Source: DATAGF01 sp963819845
Lineage (GTDB): Bacteria > Actinomycetota > Thermoleophilia > Miltoncostaeales > Miltoncostaeaceae
DNA length: 64,000 bases
Direction of reading: 5' to 3'
Assembly: GCA_963819845.1 (NCBI GenBank)
Contig: CAWFXQ010000008.1
Span: 620,001 to 684,000, forward strand
The notes under the pieces were generated by a model. It was not told where the DNA came from and ran no database searches. It worked only from the letters and a program-made list of their open reading frames with translations. The position numbers were made by a program, and so were the translations under genes. Shown here piece by piece: positions 57,805 through 64,000 of this stretch (positions are counted from its first letter, which is position 1; each line of letters begins with the position of its first letter).

Positions 57805-58685
57805 TGCGGCAGTTCGCGTACTACCCGGGCTGCATCGCCGAGTTCAGCTCGAAGGAGCTCGACACGACCACCAAGCACCTCGCGCCGATGCTCGACATCG
57901 AGCTGCTCCCGCTCCCCGCCGCGACCTGCTGCGGCGCCGGCGACATCGCGGAGGCCAAGCCGAACCTGTACCTCACGCTCAACGTGCGCATCCTCTCCCA
58001 GGCCGAGGAGATGGGCGTCAACGTGCTCACCATCTGCAACGTCTGCACCCTCAACCTGCGCCGGGCCAACAAGATGGTCACGGATGACCCGCGCCTGCTG
58101 GAGCAGGTCAACGAGGAGCTGGTGAAGGCCGGCGCCCGCCCCTACGAGGGCACCAAGGAGGTCACCCACCTGCTCTGGTACCTCGCCACCGAGGAGGGAC
58201 TCTCCCTGCTCGAGGCCCAGGGCCCGCGCGGGCTCAACGGCCTGCGGGTGGCGCCCTACTACGGGTGCCAGCTCCTGCGGCCGTCGTCGGTGATGGGCTT
58301 CGAGGACCCCGACCGGCCCCAGTCGCTGGAGCGCCTGATCGTCGCCCTCGGCGGCGAGGTGGCCGACTACGAGGCCAAGTCGAAGTGCTGCGGATTCCCG
58401 ATCATCCTGGCCCGCACCGAGGTGGCGCTGAAGGAGTCGCACGTCGCCCTGTCGCAGTCGCGCGACGCCGGCGCCGACTGCATGGTCACCCCGTGCCCGC
58501 TGTGCCACCTGGCCATGGACGCCTACCAGCGCAAGGCCGAGGCGGCCAACGCCACCGAGTACAACATGCCCGTGCTGCACCTGCCCCAGCTCATCGGGCT
58601 GGCCCTGGGCATCGACAACGAGATCATGGACTTCAAGCGCCACCTCGTCCCCGTGGACCGGGTCCTCGCGACGGTGGGTGCGTAA
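57804..58685 (+). CDS. sdhE: SdhE-type CCG-domain subunit (heterodisulfide reductase B-like)
   Basis: 293 residues, GTG start sharing a base with the sdhB stop. Two cysteine-rich CCG domains: YYPGCIAEF ... TCCGAG ... CNVCTLN and YYGCQLLRP ... KCCGFP ... CPLCH. It replaces the SdhC/SdhD membrane anchors in type-E succinate:quinone reductases and fumarate reductases, and binds the membrane peripherally. No SdhC/D genes follow, supporting that assignment. The name is not related to the FAD-assembly factor also called SdhE. Confidence 0.92.
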   Translation: MRQFAYYPGCIAEFSSKELDTTTKHLAPMLDIELLPLPAATCCGAGDIAEAKPNLYLTLNVRILSQAEEMGVNVLTICNVCTLNLRRANKMVTDDPRLLEQVNEELVKAGARPYEGTKEVTHLLWYLATEEGLSLLEAQGPRGLNGLRVAPYYGCQLLRPSSVMGFEDPDRPQSLERLIVALGGEVADYEAKSKCCGFPIILARTEVALKESHVALSQSRDAGADCMVTPCPLCHLAMDAYQRKAEAANATEYNMPVLHLPQLIGLALGIDNEIMDFKRHLVPVDRVLATVGA

Positions 58686-58693
58686 AGCCGGGC

Positions 58694-58699
58694 TAAGCT
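58694..58699 (+). promoter_or_regulatory. Putative -10 box (TAAGCT) for a leaderless redox-protein transcript
   Basis: TAAGCT ends 6 bases before ATG 58706, just after the sdhE stop. Confidence 0.42.
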
Positions 58700-58705
58700 C
58701 CGGGC

Positions 58706-59017
58706 ATGGTCCTCTACGACGCGCCCGATTGCTGGAAGTGTGTCGAGGTCAAGGACGAGCTCGACCGGCTCGGCCTCGCCTATGAGGCGGTGACGGTGCG
58801 GGGCGATCCGCAGGCGCGGGCGGCTCTGGTCGCCGCGCAGGGGGAGCCGCCCCAGGTGCCGATGCTCGTCGACGGCGGGCTGGCGGTGTGGGACCGGCGC
58901 CGCATCCTCGCGTACCTCGCCCAGACCTACGCCGGCGAGACCGGCGGCACGCCCTTTCGCGAGCTGCCGTCGTACGTCGGCGGCGTCTGCGCGGTCGACC
59001 GGGAGGCGTGCGCGTGA
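58706..59017 (+). CDS. Glutaredoxin/GST-N-like thioredoxin-fold protein
   Basis: 103 residues, ATG start. Thioredoxin fold with a redox motif near the start (YDAPDCWKCVEVKDEL), PPQVPMLVDGG (cis-Pro loop) and WDRRRILAYLAQTY. It is shorter than a glutathione transferase and lacks the helical domain. Actinobacteria generally lack glutathione, so mycothiol or a protein partner is likelier. Its stop overlaps the next start (GTGA). Confidence 0.75.
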   Translation: MVLYDAPDCWKCVEVKDELDRLGLAYEAVTVRGDPQARAALVAAQGEPPQVPMLVDGGLAVWDRRRILAYLAQTYAGETGGTPFRELPSYVGGVCAVDREACA

Positions 59018-59625
59018 CGTCGGTCAGCCCGCTCACGTCCTCGGCGCGGCGCGGCCTGCCCCGGCCCTGCGTGAGCTGCGTCTTCTGGCAGCACGACCGG
59101 ATCGTCAGCGACGAGCGCCGGAAGGAGGCCTGGGCCGAGGGGTTCGAGCGCCGTCACGGCGCGTTCGGCCGGGTGCTCCACGACGGCGGCTTCCGGGGGA
59201 TGATCCAGTACGGGCCGTCGGGGTCGTTCCCGCGCGCCCTTGCGCTGCCGGCGGGGCCGCCGGGCCGCGATGCGGCCCTCGTGACATGCACCTTCCTCGA
59301 GACGCGCGACCCCGCCGGGGCGTGCGAGCGGCTCATGCTGGAGGCCCTCGCCGACCTCAAGGCGCGCGGCTTCCCCGCCGTCGAGGTCTTCGCGCTGCGC
59401 TACCCCGAGGAAGTGGGCGCCGACGACCGCTTCGCCGGGCACCACACGCTCTTCGACCGCGACTTCCTCGAGGGGCTCGGCTTCGCCCAGGTCCGCGCCC
59501 AGGGCCAGGTCGCCCTGATGCGGCTCGCGCTGGGCGGCCTCGTCGCGGGCCCGACCCTCGCAGAGCGGGCGCGCCAGGCGATCGCGCGCGCCGTCCCGCC
59601 CCCCGGCCACCCGGCGCCGGCCTGA
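59014..59625 (+). CDS. GNAT-like acetyltransferase with an N-terminal CxxC
   Basis: 203 residues, GTG start coupled to the redox gene. It begins with PCVSCVFWQHDR, then EGFERRHGAFGRVLHDGG, a central strand (GMIQYGPSGSFPRA), and helix-strand pairs LMLEALADLKARGFPAVEVFAL and FDRDFLEGLGFAQVRAQGQVALMRL that look like the second half of a GNAT fold. The AcCoA motif is weak. Coupling to a thioredoxin-fold gene suggests the cysteines may be redox-active. Confidence 0.6.
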   Translation: MTSVSPLTSSARRGLPRPCVSCVFWQHDRIVSDERRKEAWAEGFERRHGAFGRVLHDGGFRGMIQYGPSGSFPRALALPAGPPGRDAALVTCTFLETRDPAGACERLMLEALADLKARGFPAVEVFALRYPEEVGADDRFAGHHTLFDRDFLEGLGFAQVRAQGQVALMRLALGGLVAGPTLAERARQAIARAVPPPGHPAPA

Positions 59626-59627
59626 CG

Positions 59628-60683
59628 GTGGCGGCGCGGGCCGCGGCGGCCGCCGCGCTCGCCGCGCTGGCGCTGGCCGCCGGGGCTCCGGCCGCGCGCG
59701 CCGCGGACCCCGCCGCCGAGGCCCTGCGCGACGGCGACGTCTACGCGAGCCCGCGGGCGCTCGGTCCCGCCGCCCCGGCCGCCGAGGCCGAGCTCCAGGC
59801 CGCCGCCGACCGGCTCGGCGCCGGCGAGCAGCCGGTCAAGCTGGCCGTGGTGGCCGGCCCGGCCGGCGCGCCCTCGATGCGGGTCTACGCCCGGCGGCTC
59901 GCGGAGGCCGTGGCCGGCGAGGACGACACCGTAGTGGTCACCGCGCCGCGGCGCCCGGCCGTGGCCGTGGGGCCGCGGCCCCCGGCCGAGACCACGCGGC
60001 GCTTCCGCGCCGCTCGGGTCGGCGCGGTCGACGATCCGGTCGACCGCGTCGTGCGGGCCGCGGAGCTGGCCGTGATCGAGCCCGCCGACGAGGGGTCCGG
60101 GACCCGCGCGGTCCTGATCCTGCTGGGGCTCGCGGCGCTCGGGGCGGCCTGGGCCGTGGCCTGGGGGGCGCGCCGCGAGGCGCGGGTCGAGCGCGAGCGG
60201 ATGCTCGAGGCCCGGGCCGCCGCCGCGGTGCGCCTCGACGCGGCCTCCGCGCGGGCCGCAGCGCTCCAGGAGCGCCCCGACCTGCCACCCGCCGCCCGCG
60301 CCGAGGTCGAGCGCGCCGCCGCGGCCCGCGACGCGGCGGCCGACGACCTCCAGCGCGCCCGCAGCGTCGCCGACGTCGACGCCGTGGCGCCCCGCGTCCG
60401 CGAGGCCCTCGACGACCTGGCGCGCGCGGCGGCGGCGGTCGGCCAGGACCAGCCGGCCGACGACCCCTTCGCGGGGCTCTGCGCCGCCGACCCCGCCCAC
60501 GGCCCGGCCGTCGCCGAGGCGGCCCTGGAGGGCGCCGGGGAGCCCGCCCGCGTCTGCGCGGCGTGCGCCGAGCGCGCCGAGGCGGGCGATCCGCCCCGCC
60601 CGCGCCTGGTCCCCGTGGGCGGCCGCCCGGTGCCGTTCACGGACATCGGCGAGGATGCCGGCCGCCCCGGGGGCGGCGGATGA
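59628..60683 (+). CDS. Membrane protein: TPM/Rv1476-like extracytoplasmic domain, coiled coil, cysteine motif
   Basis: 351 residues, GTG start. Signal peptide (AAAALAALALAAGAPAARA), then a domain about 30-150 that resembles TPM or the Rv1476 family (DGDVYASPRAL; KLAVVAGPAGAPSMRVYARRL; DDTVVVTAPRRPAVAVG). One membrane helix (AVLILLGLAALGAAWAVAW) and an Ala/Arg/Glu-rich coiled coil follow. The C-terminal segment has CAADPAHGPAV and VCAACAERAEAG, possibly a zinc site. Function unknown. Confidence 0.55.
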   Translation: MAARAAAAAALAALALAAGAPAARAADPAAEALRDGDVYASPRALGPAAPAAEAELQAAADRLGAGEQPVKLAVVAGPAGAPSMRVYARRLAEAVAGEDDTVVVTAPRRPAVAVGPRPPAETTRRFRAARVGAVDDPVDRVVRAAELAVIEPADEGSGTRAVLILLGLAALGAAWAVAWGARREARVERERMLEARAAAAVRLDAASARAAALQERPDLPPAARAEVERAAAARDAAADDLQRARSVADVDAVAPRVREALDDLARAAAAVGQDQPADDPFAGLCAADPAHGPAVAEAALEGAGEPARVCAACAERAEAGDPPRPRLVPVGGRPVPFTDIGEDAGRPGGGG

Positions 60684-60710
60684 TGGCGGGGGCGGCGGCG
60701 GCGAGGCCGG

Positions 60711-61160
60711 CTACCGCTCCCCGACCGGACCGAGCACGGGCTTCAGGTCGAGGATCGGGGTCCCGTCGAGCGCCTCGAGGCCGCTGACGCGGACGCGCGC
60801 GCCGTCGATCGCGAGCACCCGGACGCGGTGGAGGCCGATCGGGTTGGGCCGCTCCGGCGAGCGAGTGGTGAAGACGCCCTGCCGCGGCCGCGACCGGTCG
60901 TCGCGCGGGTGGACGCGCAGCACGTCCCGGCGGGCCCGGTCCAGCCAGGTCAGGACGATGACCTCGTGCCCGGCGCGGAGGCCGTCGAGGCCGCCGGCGA
61001 CCGCCTCGTCGAGGACGAGCCAGGCCTCGGGCGCCCCCTCGTCCCCCTGCCGCGGGGCAGCCTCGCGGTCGGTGAGGGGCGACTCCACCCACCCGATCGG
61101 CCGCAGCTCGATGGGCCCCGCCGTCAGAATCGCGCCCTCCCGTCGTCGTGACGACGACAA
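60711..61160 (-). CDS. trmO: tRNA (N6-threonylcarbamoyladenosine37-N6)-methyltransferase, TrmO family
   Basis: 149 residues if started at TTG 61160; the core begins at IELRPIGWVESPL, so a later start is possible. The family signature is GVFTTRSPERPNPIGLHRVRV, with VLTWLDRARRDVLRVHPRDD and SGLEALDGTPILDLKPVLG. It methylates t6A37 in some tRNAs using SAM. It ends 28 bases from the convergent membrane-protein gene and directly abuts the DUF1772 gene upstream. Confidence 0.9.
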   Translation of the reverse strand: MSSSRRREGAILTAGPIELRPIGWVESPLTDREAAPRQGDEGAPEAWLVLDEAVAGGLDGLRAGHEVIVLTWLDRARRDVLRVHPRDDRSRPRQGVFTTRSPERPNPIGLHRVRVLAIDGARVRVSGLEALDGTPILDLKPVLGPVGER

Positions 61161-61161
61161 T

Positions 61162-61644
61162 TCACGCGACGTGCACCGCGACGGTCAACAGGGCGGCGGC
61201 GCCGAGGCCCGCGAGAGCGCGGACGTGGTTCATGCCGGTCCACTCCCGCAGGTAGGTCGTCCAGCGTCCCGCCGCGTCCGGGGCTCCCGCCTCCAGGCGG
61301 TCGAGCGCCTCGTTGCGCGGGACGTTGTAGGCGATCGTCGTCAGGATCGCCCCGAGCAGGTAGAGGGCGCCCCCGCCGACGATCCACGGCGAGCTGTCGT
61401 CGTCCCACGACACCGCCGCCGCGACGATGAGGGCGGCGCAGGCCGCGGCGGCGCCGAAGAGCGCCGTCATGAACGCCGGCGTGACCGCCGCCCGGTTGAT
61501 CGACTGCATCGCGGCGATGCCCTGGGCCGGCGGGAGCCGGCCCAGGGCGGGCATCACGAAGGACGAGAACGCGAAGAACACGCCGCCGTTCAGGCCGCAG
61601 GCGACGGCGGTCGCGATCGTCGCCGCGGCCAAGCCGTCGCTCAT
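61162..61644 (-). CDS. DUF1772 membrane protein (anthrone-oxygenase-like)
   Basis: 160 residues, ATG overlapping the upstream stop (ATGA). Four hydrophobic helices with the family pattern GLNGGVFFAFSSFVMPALGRLPPAQGIAAMQSINRAAVTPAFM and the late YNVPRNEALDRL and WTTYLREWTGMNHVRALAG. Members are annotated as DUF1772/anthrone oxygenase-like; function in bacteria is not settled. Coupled to the NmrA-like gene in a three-gene operon. Confidence 0.82.
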   Translation of the reverse strand: MSDGLAAATIATAVACGLNGGVFFAFSSFVMPALGRLPPAQGIAAMQSINRAAVTPAFMTALFGAAAACAALIVAAAVSWDDDSSPWIVGGGALYLLGAILTTIAYNVPRNEALDRLEAGAPDAAGRWTTYLREWTGMNHVRALAGLGAAALLTVAVHVA

Positions 61645-62483
61645 CGGGCGACCGCGGCGCCGGCCGACCACACGCCGGTCGCGGCGGCGGCGCGAACGTA
61701 GTCGGCGAAGTCGCGCGGCTCGCGGCCCAGGGCCCGCTGCACGCCGTCGCCGAGGCTCGCGTTGCGTCCGTCGAGCACCTCGCGGAACAGGTAGGTGAGG
61801 AGCCAGACGTAGTCATCGGGGACCCCCGCCGCGCCGAGCCCGGCCGCGAAGTCGTCGTGGGAGATGCGCACCAACCGCACCTCGTGCCCGGCGGCGCGCG
61901 AGATCTCCTCGAGCGCGTCGGCGAAGGTCAGCAGCCGGGGGCCGGTCATCTCGTAGACCTGACCGGCGTGGCGGTCGTCGGTGAGCGCGGCCACCGCCAC
62001 GTCGGCGATGTCGTCGGCGTCGACGAACGGCTCGGGCACGTCGCCGGCCGGCACGGCGAGCTCGCCGGCCTGCACGAACTCGGTGAACGCCCCCTCGTTG
62101 AAGTTCTGGTTGAACCAGCTGCAGCGCACGACCGTCCACTCCAGGCCCGAGTCCATGACGGAGAGCTCGGCGCGCTGGGCCTCCTCCTCGCCGCGGCCCG
62201 AGCACAGCACCAAGCGCTGCACGCCGCTCTCGGCGGCGACGCCCGCGAGGGCCTCGATCGCCGGCAGGGCCCCCGGGACCGCCACGTCGGGGTAGTAGGA
62301 CACGTACACCGACCGCGTCCCCCGCAGGGCGGGGCCCCAGGTGGCCTGGTCGGTCCAGTCGAACGGCGGGGTGCCCGAGCGCGAGCCGACGCGCGCGGGA
62401 ACGCCCGCCGCCGTCAGCCGCTCGGCCACCCGCCGGCCGGTCTTGCCGGTGCCGCCCAGCACCAGGATGCTCGGATCGCTCAT
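61641..62483 (-). CDS. NmrA-like NAD(P)-binding protein
   Basis: 280 residues, ATG start. Atypical SDR with ILVLGGTGKTGRRVAERL at the N-terminus, SGRGEEEAQRAELSVMDSGLEWTVVRCSWFNQNF in the middle and EPFVDADDIADVAVAAL later. There is no YxxxK catalytic pair, so it may be a redox sensor or a quinone/aldehyde reductase. It is between the cupin and DUF1772 genes and probably belongs to the AraC-controlled operon. Confidence 0.82.
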   Translation of the reverse strand: MSDPSILVLGGTGKTGRRVAERLTAAGVPARVGSRSGTPPFDWTDQATWGPALRGTRSVYVSYYPDVAVPGALPAIEALAGVAAESGVQRLVLCSGRGEEEAQRAELSVMDSGLEWTVVRCSWFNQNFNEGAFTEFVQAGELAVPAGDVPEPFVDADDIADVAVAALTDDRHAGQVYEMTGPRLLTFADALEEISRAAGHEVRLVRISHDDFAAGLGAAGVPDDYVWLLTYLFREVLDGRNASLGDGVQRALGREPRDFADYVRAAAATGVWSAGAAVAR

Positions 62484-62495
62484 CGCTCCTCCTGT

Positions 62496-63092
62496 TCAGC
62501 TCGTCGACGGGGTTGGACCGTCCCGGCGTGCGCTTCTCATCGGACGGCTCTCGCGCCGGCGGGCGATGGCGACCACCGGCGCCAGCAGCAGCCGCTGGAC
62601 GCCGGTGCTCAGGAACGGCGCATGGGCCACCTCGTCGTAGGTCCGCGCCAGCACGGCGAAGTCGAGGGGATCGCTCGGCAGCCCGCGGGCGTCGAGCCGG
62701 CCCGCGTGGGCCATGGCCACGACGTCGGCCAGCATGCGCTCCATGGTCAGCGCCGGCCGCACCTCGACGCGCACGCGCGCCTCGTCCGGGCCGGGGTTCG
62801 CGAACGAGTGCATCACCCCGGGGGCGACCTCGACCACGTCGCCGGGGCCGGCCGTCACGCGCCGCAGCCCGACGCGGAACCGCATGGTGCCCTCGACGAC
62901 CTCGAAGCGCTCGGTCTGGACGGGGTGGACGTGGGGGATCGGCACGGCGCCGCCGGCCCGCAGGCCGAGCTCGAACGCCAGCAGCTCGCCGCCGGTGGTG
63001 GCGGACGTCTCGATGAAGGTGAAGCGCTCGCCGGTGACGGGGTTCTCGAGCGTCCGTCCCGGCTGGATGAGGTCCTGCGGGTTCGTGGTCAT
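62496..63092 (-). CDS. Cupin-domain protein
   Basis: 198 residues, ATG start. Single cupin fold with the metal-binding motif PIPHVHPVQTERFEVVEGTMRF and PGDVVEVAPGVMHSFANPG, followed by a helical C-terminal region of about 90 residues (ALTMERMLADVVAMAHAG). It is the first gene of the minus-strand operon, divergent from the AraC regulator. A small-molecule binding or oxygenase role is possible. Confidence 0.83.
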   Translation of the reverse strand: MTTNPQDLIQPGRTLENPVTGERFTFIETSATTGGELLAFELGLRAGGAVPIPHVHPVQTERFEVVEGTMRFRVGLRRVTAGPGDVVEVAPGVMHSFANPGPDEARVRVEVRPALTMERMLADVVAMAHAGRLDARGLPSDPLDFAVLARTYDEVAHAPFLSTGVQRLLLAPVVAIARRRESRPMRSARRDGPTPSTS

Positions 63093-63118
63093 GGGGGCCA
63101 GTCAAGCGGCCCTGGACG

Positions 63119-63162
63119 AGACGCTCCATGGGTGGATCGCTCGAAGTCATGTGCGAGCGTCT
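63119..63162. promoter_or_regulatory. Inverted repeat AGACGCTC/GAGCGTCT in the cupin/AraC divergent gap
   Basis: AGACGCTC (63119-63126) and GAGCGTCT (63155-63162) are perfect complements with centres 36 bases apart. They lie in the 81-base gap between the two divergent starts, and the right half touches the TACAAT box. This is a plausible operator pair for the AraC protein. Confidence 0.45.
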
Positions 63163-63167
63163 ACAAT
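63162..63167 (+). promoter_or_regulatory. -10 box (TACAAT) for a leaderless AraC-family transcript
   Basis: TACAAT is the best -10 match in the window and ends 6 bases before ATG 63174. Confidence 0.52.
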
Positions 63168-63173
63168 CGGCCC

Positions 63174-64000
63174 ATGGACGCGGTCGCCGGACTTCTGGAC
63201 GGCCCCCGGGCACGGGGGGCGTTCCTGCTGCGCGTGAGCATGGACCGGCCGTGGTCCCTGAGGATCCGCGACGAGGCACCCCTCACCCTGTTCGCCGTCG
63301 CCGAGGGCGAGGCCTGGGTGGTGCCGGACGACGGCGGGCCCGTGCGCTTGGCGCCCGGCGACGTGGCCGTCGTTCGCGGCCCTGATCACTACACGGTGGC
63401 CGACGACCCGGCCACGCCGCCGACCGTGGTCGTCCACCCCGGCCAGCGCTGCACGACGCCGGCCGGCGAGGAGCTGTCCGGGGCGATGACCCTCGGCGTG
63501 CGCGCCTGGGGGAACAACCCCCACGCCCCGGACGTTCAACTCGTCGGGACCTATCAGGTGGACGGCGAGGTCAGCGGCCGCCTCCTGCGTGCGCTGCCGC
63601 CGCTGGTGGTCGTGCGCGGCGACTCGTGGAAGAGCCCGCTGATCCCGCTGCTGGAGGAGGAGATCACGATCGACGACCCCGGCCAGGAGGCCGTCCTCGA
63701 CCGTCTGCTCGACCTGCTGCTGATCGCCGTGCTGCGCGCCTGGTTCGCCCGGCCCGAGGCCGAGGCGCCCGGGTGGTACCGCGCCTACGCCGACCCGGTG
63801 GTGGGGCCGGCGCTGCGGCTGATCCACAACGCGCCCGAGCGCCCCTGGACCGTCGAGGAGCTCGCCCGCGCGAGCGGCGCGTCACGCGCCGCCCTCGCCC
63901 GCCGCTTCACCGACCTGGTCGGCCAGCCGCCGATGGCGTTCCTGGCCGAGTGGCGCATCGCGCTGGCCGCCGACCTGCTGCTGGAGCCCGGCGCGAACCT
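63174..64000 (+). CDS. AraC-family transcriptional regulator, 3' end outside the window
   Basis: At least 275 residues from ATG 63174; the frame is open at the window end. N-terminal cupin-type sensor domain (LRIRDEAPLTLFAVAEGEAWV; LAPGDVAVVRGPDHYTVADD), as in the Cupin_6 AraC regulators. The first helix-turn-helix is RPWTVEELARASGASRAALARRFTDLVGQPPMAFL, followed by the start of the second (EWRIALAADLLLE). It probably controls the divergent cupin/NmrA/DUF1772 operon. Confidence 0.9.
   Translation, partial: MDAVAGLLDGPRARGAFLLRVSMDRPWSLRIRDEAPLTLFAVAEGEAWVVPDDGGPVRLAPGDVAVVRGPDHYTVADDPATPPTVVVHPGQRCTTPAGEELSGAMTLGVRAWGNNPHAPDVQLVGTYQVDGEVSGRLLRALPPLVVVRGDSWKSPLIPLLEEEITIDDPGQEAVLDRLLDLLLIAVLRAWFARPEAEAPGWYRAYADPVVGPALRLIHNAPERPWTVEELARASGASRAALARRFTDLVGQPPMAFLAEWRIALAADLLLEPGAN

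Overview
The window is about 73% G+C by eye, uses many GTG and TTG starts, and packs genes with 4-base stop/start overlaps. It carries an acyl-CoA carboxylase epsilon subunit (an actinobacterial hallmark) and has TAnnnT promoter boxes sitting 6-10 bases before start codons. This points to an actinomycete-type bacterium. The abundance of secreted PKD, FN3-like and lysyl-oxidase proteins makes class Thermoleophilia (Solirubrobacterales-like) my best guess, as an inference. The assembly carries many single-base insertions: seven genes have one frameshift each and every one is one base over a multiple of three; four more are broken several times.

Layout. 1-1272: tail of a frameshifted secreted lysyl oxidase-like gene. 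1319-6468: methylmalonyl-CoA mutase large subunit followed by a propionyl/acyl-CoA carboxylase operon (beta, epsilon, alpha), i.e. propionyl-CoA to succinyl-CoA. 6458-10547: a PKD surface protein, an FkbM methyltransferase, a RibD-C reductase and a CelD-like acetyltransferase. 10759-36037: a large Wzx/Wzy-type exopolysaccharide locus with a degenerate GGDEF protein, epimerases, initiating sugar transferase, polysaccharide deacetylase, at least six glycosyltransferases, flippase, polymerase, Wzz-like co-polymerase, PIG-L deacetylase, FkbM methyltransferase and two paralogous secreted proteins of unknown function. sucC-sucD and a second CelD-like acetyltransferase lie inside it, behind a 23-bp tandem repeat array. 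36187-46696: a surface-protein locus with a lysyl oxidase/PKD/CBM protein, a divergent Cys-Gln thioester-domain protein, and three tandem FN3-like paralogs that share a distinctive C-terminal module. 46752-51051: PLP aminotransferase, OsmC protein, ATP-grasp protein, membrane protein. 51075-58685: malate dehydrogenase, isocitrate dehydrogenase, an SLC13-type carrier, and a type-E succinate dehydrogenase (sdhA, sdhB, sdhE). 58706-61160: small redox protein, GNAT-like protein, membrane protein, TrmO. 61162-64000: a DUF1772/NmrA/cupin operon facing an AraC-family regulator that runs off the window.

How it fits together. The metabolic genes connect propionyl-CoA, succinyl-CoA, succinate, fumarate, malate and isocitrate, with a di/tricarboxylate carrier alongside. 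The envelope genes build an exopolysaccharide and decorate the surface. The most interesting idea is that lysyl oxidase (which oxidises lysine), a thioester-domain protein (known members bond covalently to lysine) and several lysine-rich secreted proteins form a covalent surface cross-linking or adhesion system.
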